Part shown: one piece after another, positions 53,988-61,633 of the stretch | Layout of the letters: the number at the start of each line of letters is the position of its first letter | Numbering within the stretch: position 1 is the stretch's first letter | Source of the DNA: Pseudolabrys sp. | GTDB taxonomy: Bacteria > Pseudomonadota > Alphaproteobacteria > Rhizobiales > Xanthobacteraceae | Assembly (NCBI GenBank): GCA_022843325.1 | Contig: JALHNV010000011.1 | Coordinates: forward strand, 1-61,633 | Direction of reading: 5' to 3' | DNA: 61,633 nt | Made by a program: the position numbers and the translations under genes | The notes under the pieces: model-generated | What the model was told of the DNA's origin: nothing | Databases searched by the model: none | Seen by the model: only the letters and a program-made list of their open reading frames with translations

Positions 53988-56222
53988 ATGCGATTTCCCT
54001 CGAGACCAAAAACGGTCGCAGCGATCCGCAAGTCGTCGCGCAACACGGCGTCGCTGATCCTGTTCGGCCGCAGCGTCGTCATCACGCTGTCGGTCCTCGC
54101 CGGCACGCTCGGCTTTTTGACCGGCGTACGCATGCAGGACCACACTTACGATCCGCACGCTTACGCCACCGGCGCGGGCGCGCTGTTCGCCGCGGCCTGT
54201 GCCGTCATCGCCTTCATGTTGACACGCCGGCGGGCGGCGAAGGAAAAGCTGCGGGCACTGCAATCGCGCTACGACGATCTTGCCGACCGGCATTGGGAAC
54301 TGCGCGAAACCGAAGAACGCGCGCGCAGCCTGCTTGAAGCGCAGGGCGACCTGATCGTGCGCCGCGATGCCCGCGGCCGCGTCACTTATGCCAACGATGC
54401 GTTTTGTGCCCTGGCCGGTCTCCCCCGCGCGACGCTGATCGGCAAGCCGCTGACTCTGGACGTGCGCGAGCAGGGTCCGGTGACCATGCTCGCCGACGGC
54501 ACCCGCATGTACGACCAGAAGCTTGCCTGCGGCGGCGGTGAGCGGTGGATTGCCTGGCGCGAGGTCGCGGTGCGCGGCGACAGCGGCAGCGACGTGCAGG
54601 GCGTCGGCCGCGACGTCACCGACCGGGTCGACGCCGAGCGCGCGCTGGCGCTGGCGCGGGATCAGGCGGAAACCGCCAACCGCGCCAAGTCCCGATTCCT
54701 GGCCACCGTCAGCCACGAAATCCGGACGCCGCTGAACGGAATTCTCGGCATGGCCGATCTCCTGCTCGACACCCCGCTGTCGCCCGAGCAAATGACCTAC
54801 GCCAAGGCGGCGAAGACGTCCGGCGAAGCCTTGCTGTCGCTGATCGAGGAGATCCTCGACTTCTCCAAGATCGAAGCCGGCAAACTGAACCTTGAAGACA
54901 AGCCGCTCGCGCTGGCAGCGCTGGTCGAGGAAACCGTCGAGCTGCTGGCGCCCCGGGCCCAGGGCAAGGGAATCGAAATCGCGTCGTTCATCGACGAACG
55001 GCTGCCGTCGCATGTCATTGGCGACGCCGCGCGGTTGCGCCAGGTGCTGCTCAATCTCACCGGCAATGCCATCAAGTTCACCGAGCATGGCGGCGTCGCC
55101 GTCATTGTCGAACCGGATGCGCGCGACTGCGTCATCCGCTTTGCCATCCGCGACACCGGCATCGGTCTCGCCGCCGATGACCAGCAGCGCATCTTCCTGG
55201 ATTTCGAGCAGGCCGACGGTTCGTCGACCCGCCGCTTCGGCGGCACCGGACTGGGCCTCGCGATATCGCGGCGCATCGTCGAGGCCATGAACGGCCAGAT
55301 CGGCGTCGAGAGTACGCCGGGCGCCGGTGCCACGTTCAGCTTCTCAATTCCGATGCCCCCGTCCGGCAACAGCGAGCCCGCGTTCTCGCCGCCGGATCTG
55401 CGCCACGCGGCGGTGCTCATTGTGGCGACGGCGGAGATCGAGGCCTCGCTGCTGGCGCGCCGGCTCGCCGGCTGGGGCGCGGCGACCGCCGCCGTCACCC
55501 ACACGGCCGAAGCGCTGTCGCGGCAATCGGCGCAGCACTGGGACGCGCTGCTCATCGACTTTCCACTGGCGCAGAAAATCATCGCCAGTGGCGACCTGCG
55601 CGCGTCGACCATTGCGCACCGCATTGTGCTCATCCGTCCCTCCGAACGGCACGAGTTGCCCGCGCTGAAGGCGGCCGGGTTCACCGGCTATCTGGTCAAG
55701 CCCATCCGCGCCGCGTCGCTGGCGGCCCGGTTCGCCGCAGAAGCCGCTTTCGAGCATCATGCGCCGAAGACCGGCTCTCCCGATACGGCGCCGGACGCGC
55801 ACCAGGGCCTGTCGGTTCTGATCGCCGAGGACAACGAGATCAACGCCTTGCTGGTGCGCGTTCTGTTGCAGCGCCTCGGCTATCGTTCTGCCGTCGTCGG
55901 CAATGGCGAGGCGGCGGTACAAGCGTGGGACACCGCGCGCGCCGCCGGCGCGCCATACGATCTGGTGCTGATGGACGTCCAGATGCCGGGAATGGATGGC
56001 CTCCAGGCCGCCCGCCGCATCCGGGCCCTTGAGGCGAACGGCAGGGCCGAAGACGACAACAAAGCGACGCCGATGCTGGCGCTTTCCGCCAATGCCTCGG
56101 CCGATGACCGCGAGGCGGTTCTGGCCGCCGGCATGGATGATCTGTTGGTGAAACCGCTTGACCGCGACCGGCTGCGCGAAGCCGTCACGGCAGCCCTGCG
56201 CGCAAAGGCGCTTGCGGCCTGA
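53988..56222 (+). CDS. Hybrid sensor histidine kinase/response regulator
   Basis: The 744-residue membrane kinase has two spans (about 28-47 and 62-78) with a very short loop, a PAS domain (about 112-215, FCALAGLPRATLIGKPL), and HisKA with the phospho-His in ATVSHEIRTPLNG (His243). The HATPase has N, G1 (DTGIGLA) and G2 (GGTGLGLAI) boxes. A degenerate receiver-like domain (about 480-590) lacks the paired acidic residues. An intact C-terminal receiver follows (AEDNEIN, LMDVQMPGMDGL, Asp near 663; VKPLDRD). No separate output regulator lies next to it. Input is probably cytoplasmic or membrane-linked. The target is unknown. Confidence 0.92.
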   Translation: MRFPSRPKTVAAIRKSSRNTASLILFGRSVVITLSVLAGTLGFLTGVRMQDHTYDPHAYATGAGALFAAACAVIAFMLTRRRAAKEKLRALQSRYDDLADRHWELRETEERARSLLEAQGDLIVRRDARGRVTYANDAFCALAGLPRATLIGKPLTLDVREQGPVTMLADGTRMYDQKLACGGGERWIAWREVAVRGDSGSDVQGVGRDVTDRVDAERALALARDQAETANRAKSRFLATVSHEIRTPLNGILGMADLLLDTPLSPEQMTYAKAAKTSGEALLSLIEEILDFSKIEAGKLNLEDKPLALAALVEETVELLAPRAQGKGIEIASFIDERLPSHVIGDAARLRQVLLNLTGNAIKFTEHGGVAVIVEPDARDCVIRFAIRDTGIGLAADDQQRIFLDFEQADGSSTRRFGGTGLGLAISRRIVEAMNGQIGVESTPGAGATFSFSIPMPPSGNSEPAFSPPDLRHAAVLIVATAEIEASLLARRLAGWGAATAAVTHTAEALSRQSAQHWDALLIDFPLAQKIIASGDLRASTIAHRIVLIRPSERHELPALKAAGFTGYLVKPIRAASLAARFAAEAAFEHHAPKTGSPDTAPDAHQGLSVLIAEDNEINALLVRVLLQRLGYRSAVVGNGEAAVQAWDTARAAGAPYDLVLMDVQMPGMDGLQAARRIRALEANGRAEDDNKATPMLALSANASADDREAVLAAGMDDLLVKPLDRDRLREAVTAALRAKALAA

Positions 56223-56346
56223 ATTAAGTTCCCCAAATTGTCATAATGGCGTGGCACGCTGTATTTAGGGTTCCAGCAATCAGCCGTGATTCGCACGGCT
56301 GCTCGCCAAACCCGTTGACGGCGCCGAAAAGGACCAGAACCCGCCC

Positions 56347-57297
56347 ATGGCCACCCGCGAAAGCCAACAGCAACCGCGCAGTCTGTTCGAGCGATTTCGT
56401 GTGAATCCAAACAGCCCCGGCACGCCGAACCTGATTTCCACGTTGCAGGCCTATGGCGGCTTGCAGGCTTGGGCCGCCCGCGCCCATAGGCCGTCGCAGA
56501 GCCTCGGCCGGCTCGGCTCGCTGGAGGTGCGGCTGGCGCAAACCGCCGCCGAGGTCCGGCAGGCGCAGAAACTGCGCTACCGCGTATTCTATCAGGAAGG
56601 CCCGGCGATCCCGAATCCCGGCCGCCTGTTCGCGCGCCGCGACATCGATTCCTACGATGCGATCTGCGACCATCTGCTGGTGCTCGATCATGCCGCCCGC
56701 GATGGCCATCCCGGCAGCCGGCCCGAGGTCGTCGGCACCTACCGGCTGCTGCGGCAGCCTTTGGCCGAGGAGTTCGGCGGCTTCTATACGTCCGGTGAAT
56801 TCGACATCGGCGACCTGATCGCGCGCCATTCAAAGTTGCAGTTTCTCGAGCTCGGCCGCTCCTGCGTGCTGGCGCCCTACCGCAACAAGCGCACGGTCGA
56901 ACTGCTGTGGCACGGAATTCACGGATACATTCTGCAAAACCATATCGACGTCATGATCGGCTGCGCCAGCCTCGACGGCACCGACCCAAAGCGGCTCGCA
57001 TTGCCGCTGTCGTTCCTGCACCATTACGCCCGCGCGCCGGAAGCCTGGAACGCGCGCGCATTGCCGGATCGCTATGTCGAAATGAACCGGATGTCGAAGG
57101 AGACCATCGACCCGAAGGAAGCACTGCGCGCGCTGCCACCGCTGATCAAAGGCTACCTGCGCCTCGGTGCGCATATCGGCGACGGCGCCGTGGTCGACCA
57201 CGAATTCGGCAGCACTGACGTGCTGATCGTGCTGCCGGTGGCGGCGATCAAGCAGCGCTATCTGCAGCATTTCGACCTGAGCCGCCGGGCGGCGTAA
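56347..57297 (+). CDS. olsB: OlsB, ornithine lipid N-acyltransferase
   Basis: OlsB attaches a 3-hydroxy-fatty acid from acyl-ACP to ornithine, the first step to ornithine lipid. The 316-residue GNAT-like protein shows EVRQAQKLRYRVFYQEG (about 70-86), EVVGTYRLLR, LELGRSCVLAPYRNKRTVELLWHGI and MIGCASLDGTDPK, the pattern of the OlsB/hemolysin-like family. The N-terminal 50 residues are a Ser/Pro/Gln-rich extension. olsA is not adjacent, as is common. Together with pmtA this gives the organism non-standard membrane lipids. Confidence 0.88.
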   Translation: MATRESQQQPRSLFERFRVNPNSPGTPNLISTLQAYGGLQAWAARAHRPSQSLGRLGSLEVRLAQTAAEVRQAQKLRYRVFYQEGPAIPNPGRLFARRDIDSYDAICDHLLVLDHAARDGHPGSRPEVVGTYRLLRQPLAEEFGGFYTSGEFDIGDLIARHSKLQFLELGRSCVLAPYRNKRTVELLWHGIHGYILQNHIDVMIGCASLDGTDPKRLALPLSFLHHYARAPEAWNARALPDRYVEMNRMSKETIDPKEALRALPPLIKGYLRLGAHIGDGAVVDHEFGSTDVLIVLPVAAIKQRYLQHFDLSRRAA

Positions 57298-57318
57298 GCT
57301 CGCGCCGTGATACAAGTT

Positions 57319-57350
57319 GTTGTCATGGCCGGGCTTGTCCCGGCCATCCC
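57319..57350. repeat. Intergenic repeat, family A, half unit
   Basis: TTGTCATGGCCGGGCTTGTC followed by CCGGCCATCC is identical over most of its length to the left arm at 13491. The matching right arm is absent. Instead a palindromic GCACTCGCTCCGCGAGCTAG follows at 57361. It sits between the convergent olsB and coaA. Confidence 0.75.
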
Positions 57351-57476
57351 GCTTATTAGAGCACTCGCTCCGCGAGCTAGCGCTCTCAGCGCGACTATCG
57401 AGACGCGCCGGGTCAACTCGATCGGTTTTTTAACTGTGAAGCTGCCCTTCCAGAGATCGGGATGGCCGGCCTTAGC

Positions 57477-58430
57477 CTACAACCTCCGCAGCGACACATC
57501 CTGCACCGAGTGACTCGCACTCTTCTTCAGAATGAGGTCGGCGCGCTGGCGGGTCGGCAAAATATTCTCGTGCAGATTGACCAGGTTGATGCGCTCCCAG
57601 ATCGACGAAGCGGTATCGACCGCTTCCTGGTCGGTCAGGCCCGAGTAGCGGTGAAAGTATGATTTCGGATCGCGGAAGGCGGTGCCGCGCAACGTCAGAA
57701 AACGATCGACGTACCAGCCCTTCAGCACGGCCTCGTCGGCGTCCATGTAGACCGAAAAGTCGAAGAAGTCCGACACGAACGGGATCGCCTTGCCATCCTT
57801 CGGCAGCCGTCCAGTCTGCAACACGTTAAGGCCCTCGACGATCAGGATGTCGGGCCGGTCGATTTCGACCCACTGGTTCGGCGTCACGTCATAGGTCAGA
57901 TGCGAATAGACCGGCGCCCGCGCCGGCCGCCGTCCGGCCTTCACGTCGTTGAGAAAGCGCAACAGCGCCGGCAGGTCGTAGCTCTCCGGAAAGCCTTTCT
58001 TCTCCATCAGGCCTTCGCGCGCGAGAACGGCGTTGGGGAAGAGAAAACCGTCGGTGGTGATCAGGTCGACCTTCGGCACGTTGGTCCAGCGCGCCAGCAG
58101 CGCCTGCAACACGCGCGCGGTGGTCGACTTGCCGACCGCGACCGAGCCGGCGACGCCGATGATGTACGGCATCTTGGCGTCCTCGGTGCCGAGGAAGCGC
58201 TGCTGGGCGCGGAACAGCCGCTGCGTCGCCGCCACATAGAGCGACAGCAGCCGCGACATCGGCAGATAGATCTCCTCGACTTCCTTGAAATCGAGCCGGT
58301 CGTGCAGCGAGCGCAGCCGCGTGACCTCTTCGGCGGTCAGGGTCATCGGCGTGTCGTCGCGCAGCGCCGCCCACTCCGCGCGCGAAAAGGTGCGGTACGG
58401 CGAGACGTCCTGCTCGGTGCGCTGTTCCAT
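57477..58430 (-). CDS. coaA: Pantothenate kinase (type I CoaA)
   Basis: CoaA phosphorylates pantothenate, the first and rate-limiting step to coenzyme A. The 317-residue protein shows the P-loop [12 protein letters not shown] (about 92-103), [40 protein letters not shown] and [14 protein letters not shown], all typical of type I. I used the ATG at 58430 with AGGTGG upstream; an in-frame GTG four codons earlier abuts hisE. It is the last gene of the his cluster as read on the minus strand. Confidence 0.97.
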   Translation of the reverse strand: MEQRTEQDVSPYRTFSRAEWAALRDDTPMTLTAEEVTRLRSLHDRLDFKEVEEIYLPMSRLLSLYVAATQRLFRAQQRFLGTEDAKMPYIIGVAGSVAVGKSTTARVLQALLARWTNVPKVDLITTDGFLFPNAVLAREGLMEKKGFPESYDLPALLRFLNDVKAGRRPARAPVYSHLTYDVTPNQWVEIDRPDILIVEGLNVLQTGRLPKDGKAIPFVSDFFDFSVYMDADEAVLKGWYVDRFLTLRGTAFRDPKSYFHRYSGLTDQEAVDTASSIWERINLVNLHENILPTRQRADLILKKSASHSVQDVSLRRL

Positions 58431-58442
58431 TCGAGATTCCAC

Positions 58443-58760
58443 CTAAGACCGGGACGCTTTTTCCTGGTGACCGCTTTGCGCGGTGCGCTTTTCCAGTTCG
58501 GCCTCGACCTGGGCCAGCGTCACGCCGCGCGCCTGCCACAGCACCATCAGATGATAGAGAAGATCGGCCGACTCGGCGATGACCCGGTCATTGTCTTCCT
58601 GCAGGGCAGCCACCGCGGTTTCGAAGGCCTCTTCGTTCAGCTTCTTGCCGCAGTGGGCGAGGCCCTTGTCGATCAGGCTGCGCGTATAGGACTCAGTGGC
58701 GCTGTCCTGCGCCCGCTGCTGAACCCGCTTTTCAAGATCGGACAGTGTGAATTTGGCCAT
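58443..58760 (-). CDS. hisE: Phosphoribosyl-ATP pyrophosphatase
   Basis: HisE hydrolyses phosphoribosyl-ATP to phosphoribosyl-AMP in histidine synthesis. The 105-residue all-helical protein has SLIDKGLAHCGKKLNEEAFETAVAAL and NDRVIAESADLLYHLMVLW, supplying the Glu/Asp metal ligands of the MazG-like fold. HisI is separate and not in the window. It follows hisF by 68 bases and precedes coaA by 12 bases. Confidence 0.96.
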   Translation of the reverse strand: MAKFTLSDLEKRVQQRAQDSATESYTRSLIDKGLAHCGKKLNEEAFETAVAALQEDNDRVIAESADLLYHLMVLWQARGVTLAQVEAELEKRTAQSGHQEKASRS

Positions 58761-58828
58761 GGCCCGGTTCCTTCGGCGGCGTCTTTAGCACCTCTGCCGG
58801 GCGCCGTCATTGGCGCAAGGCAACGCCC

Positions 58829-59605
58829 TCAGGCGTCCAGCCGCACCGGCAGGCCGGCTTTCGCCATGTAGGTCTTGGCCTCGCGCACGGTGTGCTCGCC
58901 GAAATGGAAAATCGAGGCCGCCAGCACCGCGGTGGCATGACCGTCGCGGATGCCGTCGACGAGGTGATCGAGCGAGCCGACCCCGCCTGACGCAATCACC
59001 GGCACCCGGATGGCGTCGGCAATCGCCCGTGTGAGCGTGATGTCATAGCCCTTCTTGGTGCCGTCGCGGTCCATCGAGGTCAGCAGGATTTCGCCGGCGC
59101 CGAGCGCGACCACCTCCTTGGCGTACTCGATGGCATCGAGGCCGGTCGGATTGCGGCCGCCATGGGTGAAGATTTCCCAGCGATCCGGTTCGCCCGGCGC
59201 CGATACCTTCTTCGCGTCGATCGCCACCACGATGCACTGGTCGCCGAATTTCTCGGCCGCTTCCCTGACGAAAGCGCGCCGGGTCACCGCGGCGGTGTTG
59301 ATCGACACCTTGTCGGCGCCACAGGTCAGCAGCTTGCGGATGTCGTCAACGGTGCGCACGCCGCCGCCGACGGTCAGCGGCATGAAGCAGGCTTCCGCGG
59401 TGCGCGTCACCACGTCGTAGATGGTGTCGCGGTTCTCGTGGCTGGCGGTGATGTCGAGGAAGCAGAGTTCGTCGGCGCCAGCCGCGTCATAGGCGATCGC
59501 CGCCTCGACCGGATCGCCGGCGTCGCGCAGGTTGACGAAGTTGACGCCCTTGACGACGCGGCCGTCCTTGACGTCGAGGCAGGGAATGACGCGAACTTTG
59601 AACAT
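58829..59605 (-). CDS. hisF: Imidazole glycerol phosphate synthase subunit HisF
   Basis: The cyclase subunit joins ammonia from HisH with PRFAR to give imidazole glycerol phosphate and AICAR. The 258-residue TIM barrel carries catalytic Asp11 ([10 protein letters not shown]) and Asp130 (VVAIDAKK), and the phosphate sites VGGGVRT and ASGGVGS. All are intact. It begins 3 bases after the hisA stop. Confidence 0.98.
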   Translation of the reverse strand: MFKVRVIPCLDVKDGRVVKGVNFVNLRDAGDPVEAAIAYDAAGADELCFLDITASHENRDTIYDVVTRTAEACFMPLTVGGGVRTVDDIRKLLTCGADKVSINTAAVTRRAFVREAAEKFGDQCIVVAIDAKKVSAPGEPDRWEIFTHGGRNPTGLDAIEYAKEVVALGAGEILLTSMDRDGTKKGYDITLTRAIADAIRVPVIASGGVGSLDHLVDGIRDGHATAVLAASIFHFGEHTVREAKTYMAKAGLPVRLDA

Positions 59606-59608
59606 GGC

Positions 59609-60349
59609 TCAGGCCGCCGCTGTGGCGTCGGCGATCATCTTCAACGCCTCCGCCGCGTCGAGCCGGCCGTCATAGAGGGCGCGGCCGGCGATGGCGCCCG
59701 CGAGCCTCGCCGCGCGCGGCTCCAGCATCGCCTTGATGTCGTCGATCGAGGCCAGCCCGCCGGACGCGATCACCGGGATCGAGATGGCGTCGGCGAGCGC
59801 AATGGTCGCGTCCCAGTTGATGCCTTGCAGCATGCCGTCGCGGGCAATGTCGGTGTAGACGATGGCGGCGACGCCGGCGTCCTCGAAGCGCCGGGCGATG
59901 TCGAGCACCGTCAACTCCGACGTCTCGGCCCAGCCTTCGACCGCCACCTTGCCGTCGCGGGCATCGAGCCCGACCGCAATGCGGCCGGGAAAGTCGCGCG
60001 CCGCCTGCTTGACGAATGGCGGATCGCGCACCGCCGCGGTGCCGATGATGACCCGCGTCACGCCCTTCTCCAGCCAGGCTTCGACGGTCGCGGCATCGCG
60101 CACGCCGCCGCCGAGCTGCACCGGGATCGACACGCTTTCCAGAATGCGTTCCACCGCCGCGGCGTTGACCGGCTTGCCGGCAAAAGCGCCGTCGAGGTCG
60201 ACGATGTGCAGGTACTTGAAGCCCTGCAATTCAAAGGCGCGCGCCTGCGCCGACGGGTCGCGGTGAAACACCGTCGCCCGCGCCATGTCGCCCTGCTGCA
60301 GACGCACGGCGAGGCCTTCTTTCAGATCGATGGCGGGAAATAAAATCAC
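59609..60349 (-). CDS. hisA: ProFAR isomerase HisA
   Basis: HisA isomerises ProFAR to PRFAR. The 246-residue TIM barrel begins [12 protein letters not shown] with catalytic Asp8 and has [34 protein letters not shown] and the second catalytic Asp in [11 protein letters not shown] chose the GTG at 60349, whose GTGA overlaps the hisH stop and which gives the usual MILFPAIDL start. A GTG three codons upstream (60358) is the alternative. Confidence 0.97.
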   Translation of the reverse strand: MILFPAIDLKEGLAVRLQQGDMARATVFHRDPSAQARAFELQGFKYLHIVDLDGAFAGKPVNAAAVERILESVSIPVQLGGGVRDAATVEAWLEKGVTRVIIGTAAVRDPPFVKQAARDFPGRIAVGLDARDGKVAVEGWAETSELTVLDIARRFEDAGVAAIVYTDIARDGMLQGINWDATIALADAISIPVIASGGLASIDDIKAMLEPRAARLAGAIAGRALYDGRLDAAEALKMIADATAAA

Positions 60350-60996
60350 GGCGTCCACTTCAAAAAATTGGCGATCAGCTTGAGGCCGAGGCGCTGGCTC
60401 TTCTCCGGATGAAACTGCGTGCCGACCATATTGTCCCGGCCGACAATGGCGGTCAGCGGGCCGCCGTAATCGGCCTGCGCCACCAGGTCGGACGGCTGCG
60501 CGGCCTTGAGTTCATAGGAGTGCACGAAATAGGCGTGCAGGCCATCGGGCCCGACCGGAATATCGTCGAGCAGCGGGTGCGGCTTCAGCATGTTGAGCGT
60601 ATTCCAGCCCATGTGCGGGATCTTCAGCGCCGCATCGGCCGGCGCAATGCGATCGACCTCACCGGGAATCCAGCCGAGTCCCGGCGTCACCTGATGCTCG
60701 CGGCCGACATCGGCCATCAGTTGCATGCCAACGCAAATGCCGAAGAACGGCCGGCCGCGTTTGTGCACGGTCTCCTGCAGGGCGTCGACCATGCCGGGAA
60801 TGTCGTCGAGGCCGCGGCGGCAATCGGCGAAAGCGCCAACGCCCGGCAGCACCACCCGGTCGGCCGCGGCGATTTTAGCCGGATCGCGGGTGACCAGAAT
60901 CGGCTGATCGTGGCCGCTGTCGCGCGCCGCACGCTCGAAGGCCTTGGCCGCCGAGTGCAGATTGCCGGAGCCGTAATCGACGATGGCGACGCTCAT
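60346..60996 (-). CDS. hisH: Imidazole glycerol phosphate synthase subunit HisH
   Basis: The 216-residue class I glutamine amidotransferase feeds ammonia to HisF. It has [10 protein letters not shown] (6-15), [10 protein letters not shown], the nucleophile Cys88 in [18 protein letters not shown], and the His/Glu pair in [10 protein letters not shown]. It overlaps hisA (GTGA) and the upstream DUF2628 gene (ATGA), so four genes are tightly coupled. Confidence 0.98.
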   Translation of the reverse strand: MSVAIVDYGSGNLHSAAKAFERAARDSGHDQPILVTRDPAKIAAADRVVLPGVGAFADCRRGLDDIPGMVDALQETVHKRGRPFFGICVGMQLMADVGREHQVTPGLGWIPGEVDRIAPADAALKIPHMGWNTLNMLKPHPLLDDIPVGPDGLHAYFVHSYELKAAQPSDLVAQADYGGPLTAIVGRDNMVGTQFHPEKSQRLGLKLIANFLKWTP

Positions 60997-61499
60997 CGCG
61001 CGCTGCCCGGTTCGGGAAACAGGCCGATCACGTCGGAGCCTGCCGGCGGTCCGCGGCGCACGGGCGTGGTGTATTGCGGGGCCTGCGGCGGCGGCGTCAC
61101 GGCGGCGACGGCAGCGCGCTCCGACCATGCGGTGAAGAAACGCCGTTCCGCCATTTCCTGGTTCTCGGCCACCACGAACCCGAGCGGGGTCCAGCCGCGG
61201 CGCGTCAGCGTCCACCGGCGGATCGAGCTCGCTTCGAAGCCCATCAGCAGACCAACCAGGAGTGTGACGGTGAACTGCACGCTCGACGGCGCCCGGATCA
61301 TGTTCAGGCCGACTTCCAGCGCGACATAGAGGATCACGAAGATGACCAGCGCCAGCCACAACCGGTAGCGCAGCAGCCACAGCGGACCGAACACGAAGGC
61401 CCAGAAATGGAATCCGTCACGCACGAACGCGAAGCGTTCGGGATCGGCCGCCGCTTCGTCCTTGCGCGGCTTCGGAGCGTGAACGGTGAAACTGGGCAT
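60993..61499 (-). CDS. DUF2628 family membrane protein
   Basis: The 168-residue protein has a short polar N-terminus ([24 protein letters not shown]) and two to three membrane helices (about 32-68 and 76-87, [20 protein letters not shown]). A cytoplasmic tail ([29 protein letters not shown]) and a Pro-rich end follow. This matches DUF2628, regularly found between hisB and hisH in Hyphomicrobiales. The reason for this linkage is unknown, and there is no evidence it acts in histidine synthesis. Its end overlaps the hisH start by four bases. Confidence 0.9.
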   Translation of the reverse strand: MPSFTVHAPKPRKDEAAADPERFAFVRDGFHFWAFVFGPLWLLRYRLWLALVIFVILYVALEVGLNMIRAPSSVQFTVTLLVGLLMGFEASSIRRWTLTRRGWTPLGFVVAENQEMAERRFFTAWSERAAVAAVTPPPQAPQYTTPVRRGPPAGSDVIGLFPEPGSAR

Positions 61500-61530
61500 C
61501 TCGTCTTTCCTAACGCAACTTGCTCTCTTC

Positions 61531-61591
61531 TATCCCTCCCCTGAAAGGGGAGGGTCGGACCGCGCAGCGGGCCGGGGTGGGGTCAACTTCC
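61531..61591. repeat. Intergenic repeat, family D (copy 3, partial)
   Basis: TATCCCTCCCCTGAAAGGGG followed by AGGGTCGGACCGCGCAGCGG and GCCGGGGTGGGGT matches the left half of the copy at 42979-43103. The right half is missing, cut by the end of the sequence. Confidence 0.75.
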
Positions 61592-61595
61592 AGTG

Positions 61596-61633
61596 CGCGG
61601 GGGGCCCCCCCCCCCCCCGCCCCGCGCCCCCCC
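61596..61633. other. Low-complexity C/G run at the right edge
   Basis: The last 38 bases are almost only G then C, with a run of 15 C. This looks like a sequencing or assembly artefact at a contig end rather than chromosome. Confidence 0.8.

Overview
The window is a gene-dense, high-GC stretch of bacterial chromosome. Gene content and order point to an alphaproteobacterium of the order Hyphomicrobiales (Rhizobiales), close to the Bradyrhizobiaceae/Xanthobacteraceae. Indicators are the lptC-lptA-lptB cluster, the order DUF2628-hisH-hisA-hisF-hisE-coaA, pmtA beside dnaJ, hrcA-grpE close to dnaK-dnaJ, hemW/LpoA-like/rsmI/yraN/gshB, a DUF1236 protein, OlsB, and several families of intergenic inverted repeats of the kind common in this group. 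Both ends look like contig boundaries: the left cuts lptB, and the right finishes in an artefact-like run of C and G. The species cannot be fixed from the sequence alone.

Layout. 1-2.6 kb: LPS export genes (lptB partial, lptA, lptC), an RNase D and tRNA-Leu(CAG). 2.7-7.5 kb: an NDUFA9-like protein, uppP, a GST-fold protein (possible FzlA), queG and an ABHD10-like hydrolase. 7.6-12.4 kb: two tandem GT4 glycosyltransferases, infC with a rare ATT start, a small secreted protein and an orphan methyltransferase with an AT-rich 5' end. 12.8-19.2 kb: rpmI-rplT, pheS-pheT, a YiiX-like cysteine hydrolase and a CysZ-like membrane protein. 19.3-27.3 kb: a phenylacetate-CoA-ligase-like enzyme coupled to a DpgC-like crotonase-fold dioxygenase, then nth, DUF2244, an Ada-like protein, DUF1236, gpmI and dapB. 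27.3-28.7 kb: an AT-rich island with two unrecognised small genes. 28.8-37.6 kb: DUF1330, pyrF, an NAD(P)H-dependent FMN reductase, pmtA, dnaJ-dnaK, a secreted protein, grpE and hrcA.

37.7-42.2 kb: a compact six-gene periplasmic copper module (His/Cys protein, lipoprotein, TolC-like channel, Tat-exported multicopper oxidase, cupredoxin, CusF-like protein), lying between hrcA and rph. 42.2-51.4 kb: rph, rdgB, hemW, LpoA-like protein, rsmI, yraN, an orphan chemoreceptor, gshB and a TsdA-type dihaem cytochrome. 51.4-57.3 kb: a small ORF, comM, a secreted protein, a hybrid histidine kinase and olsB. 57.4-61.5 kb: coaA and the hisE/F/A/H genes with DUF2628.

Most of the window is housekeeping. The accessory or less understood parts are the AT-rich two-gene island, the ligase/DpgC-like pair, the copper module without a visible pump, the glycosyltransferase pair, and the dispersed inverted repeats, one of which sits between dnaK and dnaJ and touches the dnaJ ribosome binding site. 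Nothing in the window is a clear CRISPR array, prophage, insertion sequence or rRNA operon.
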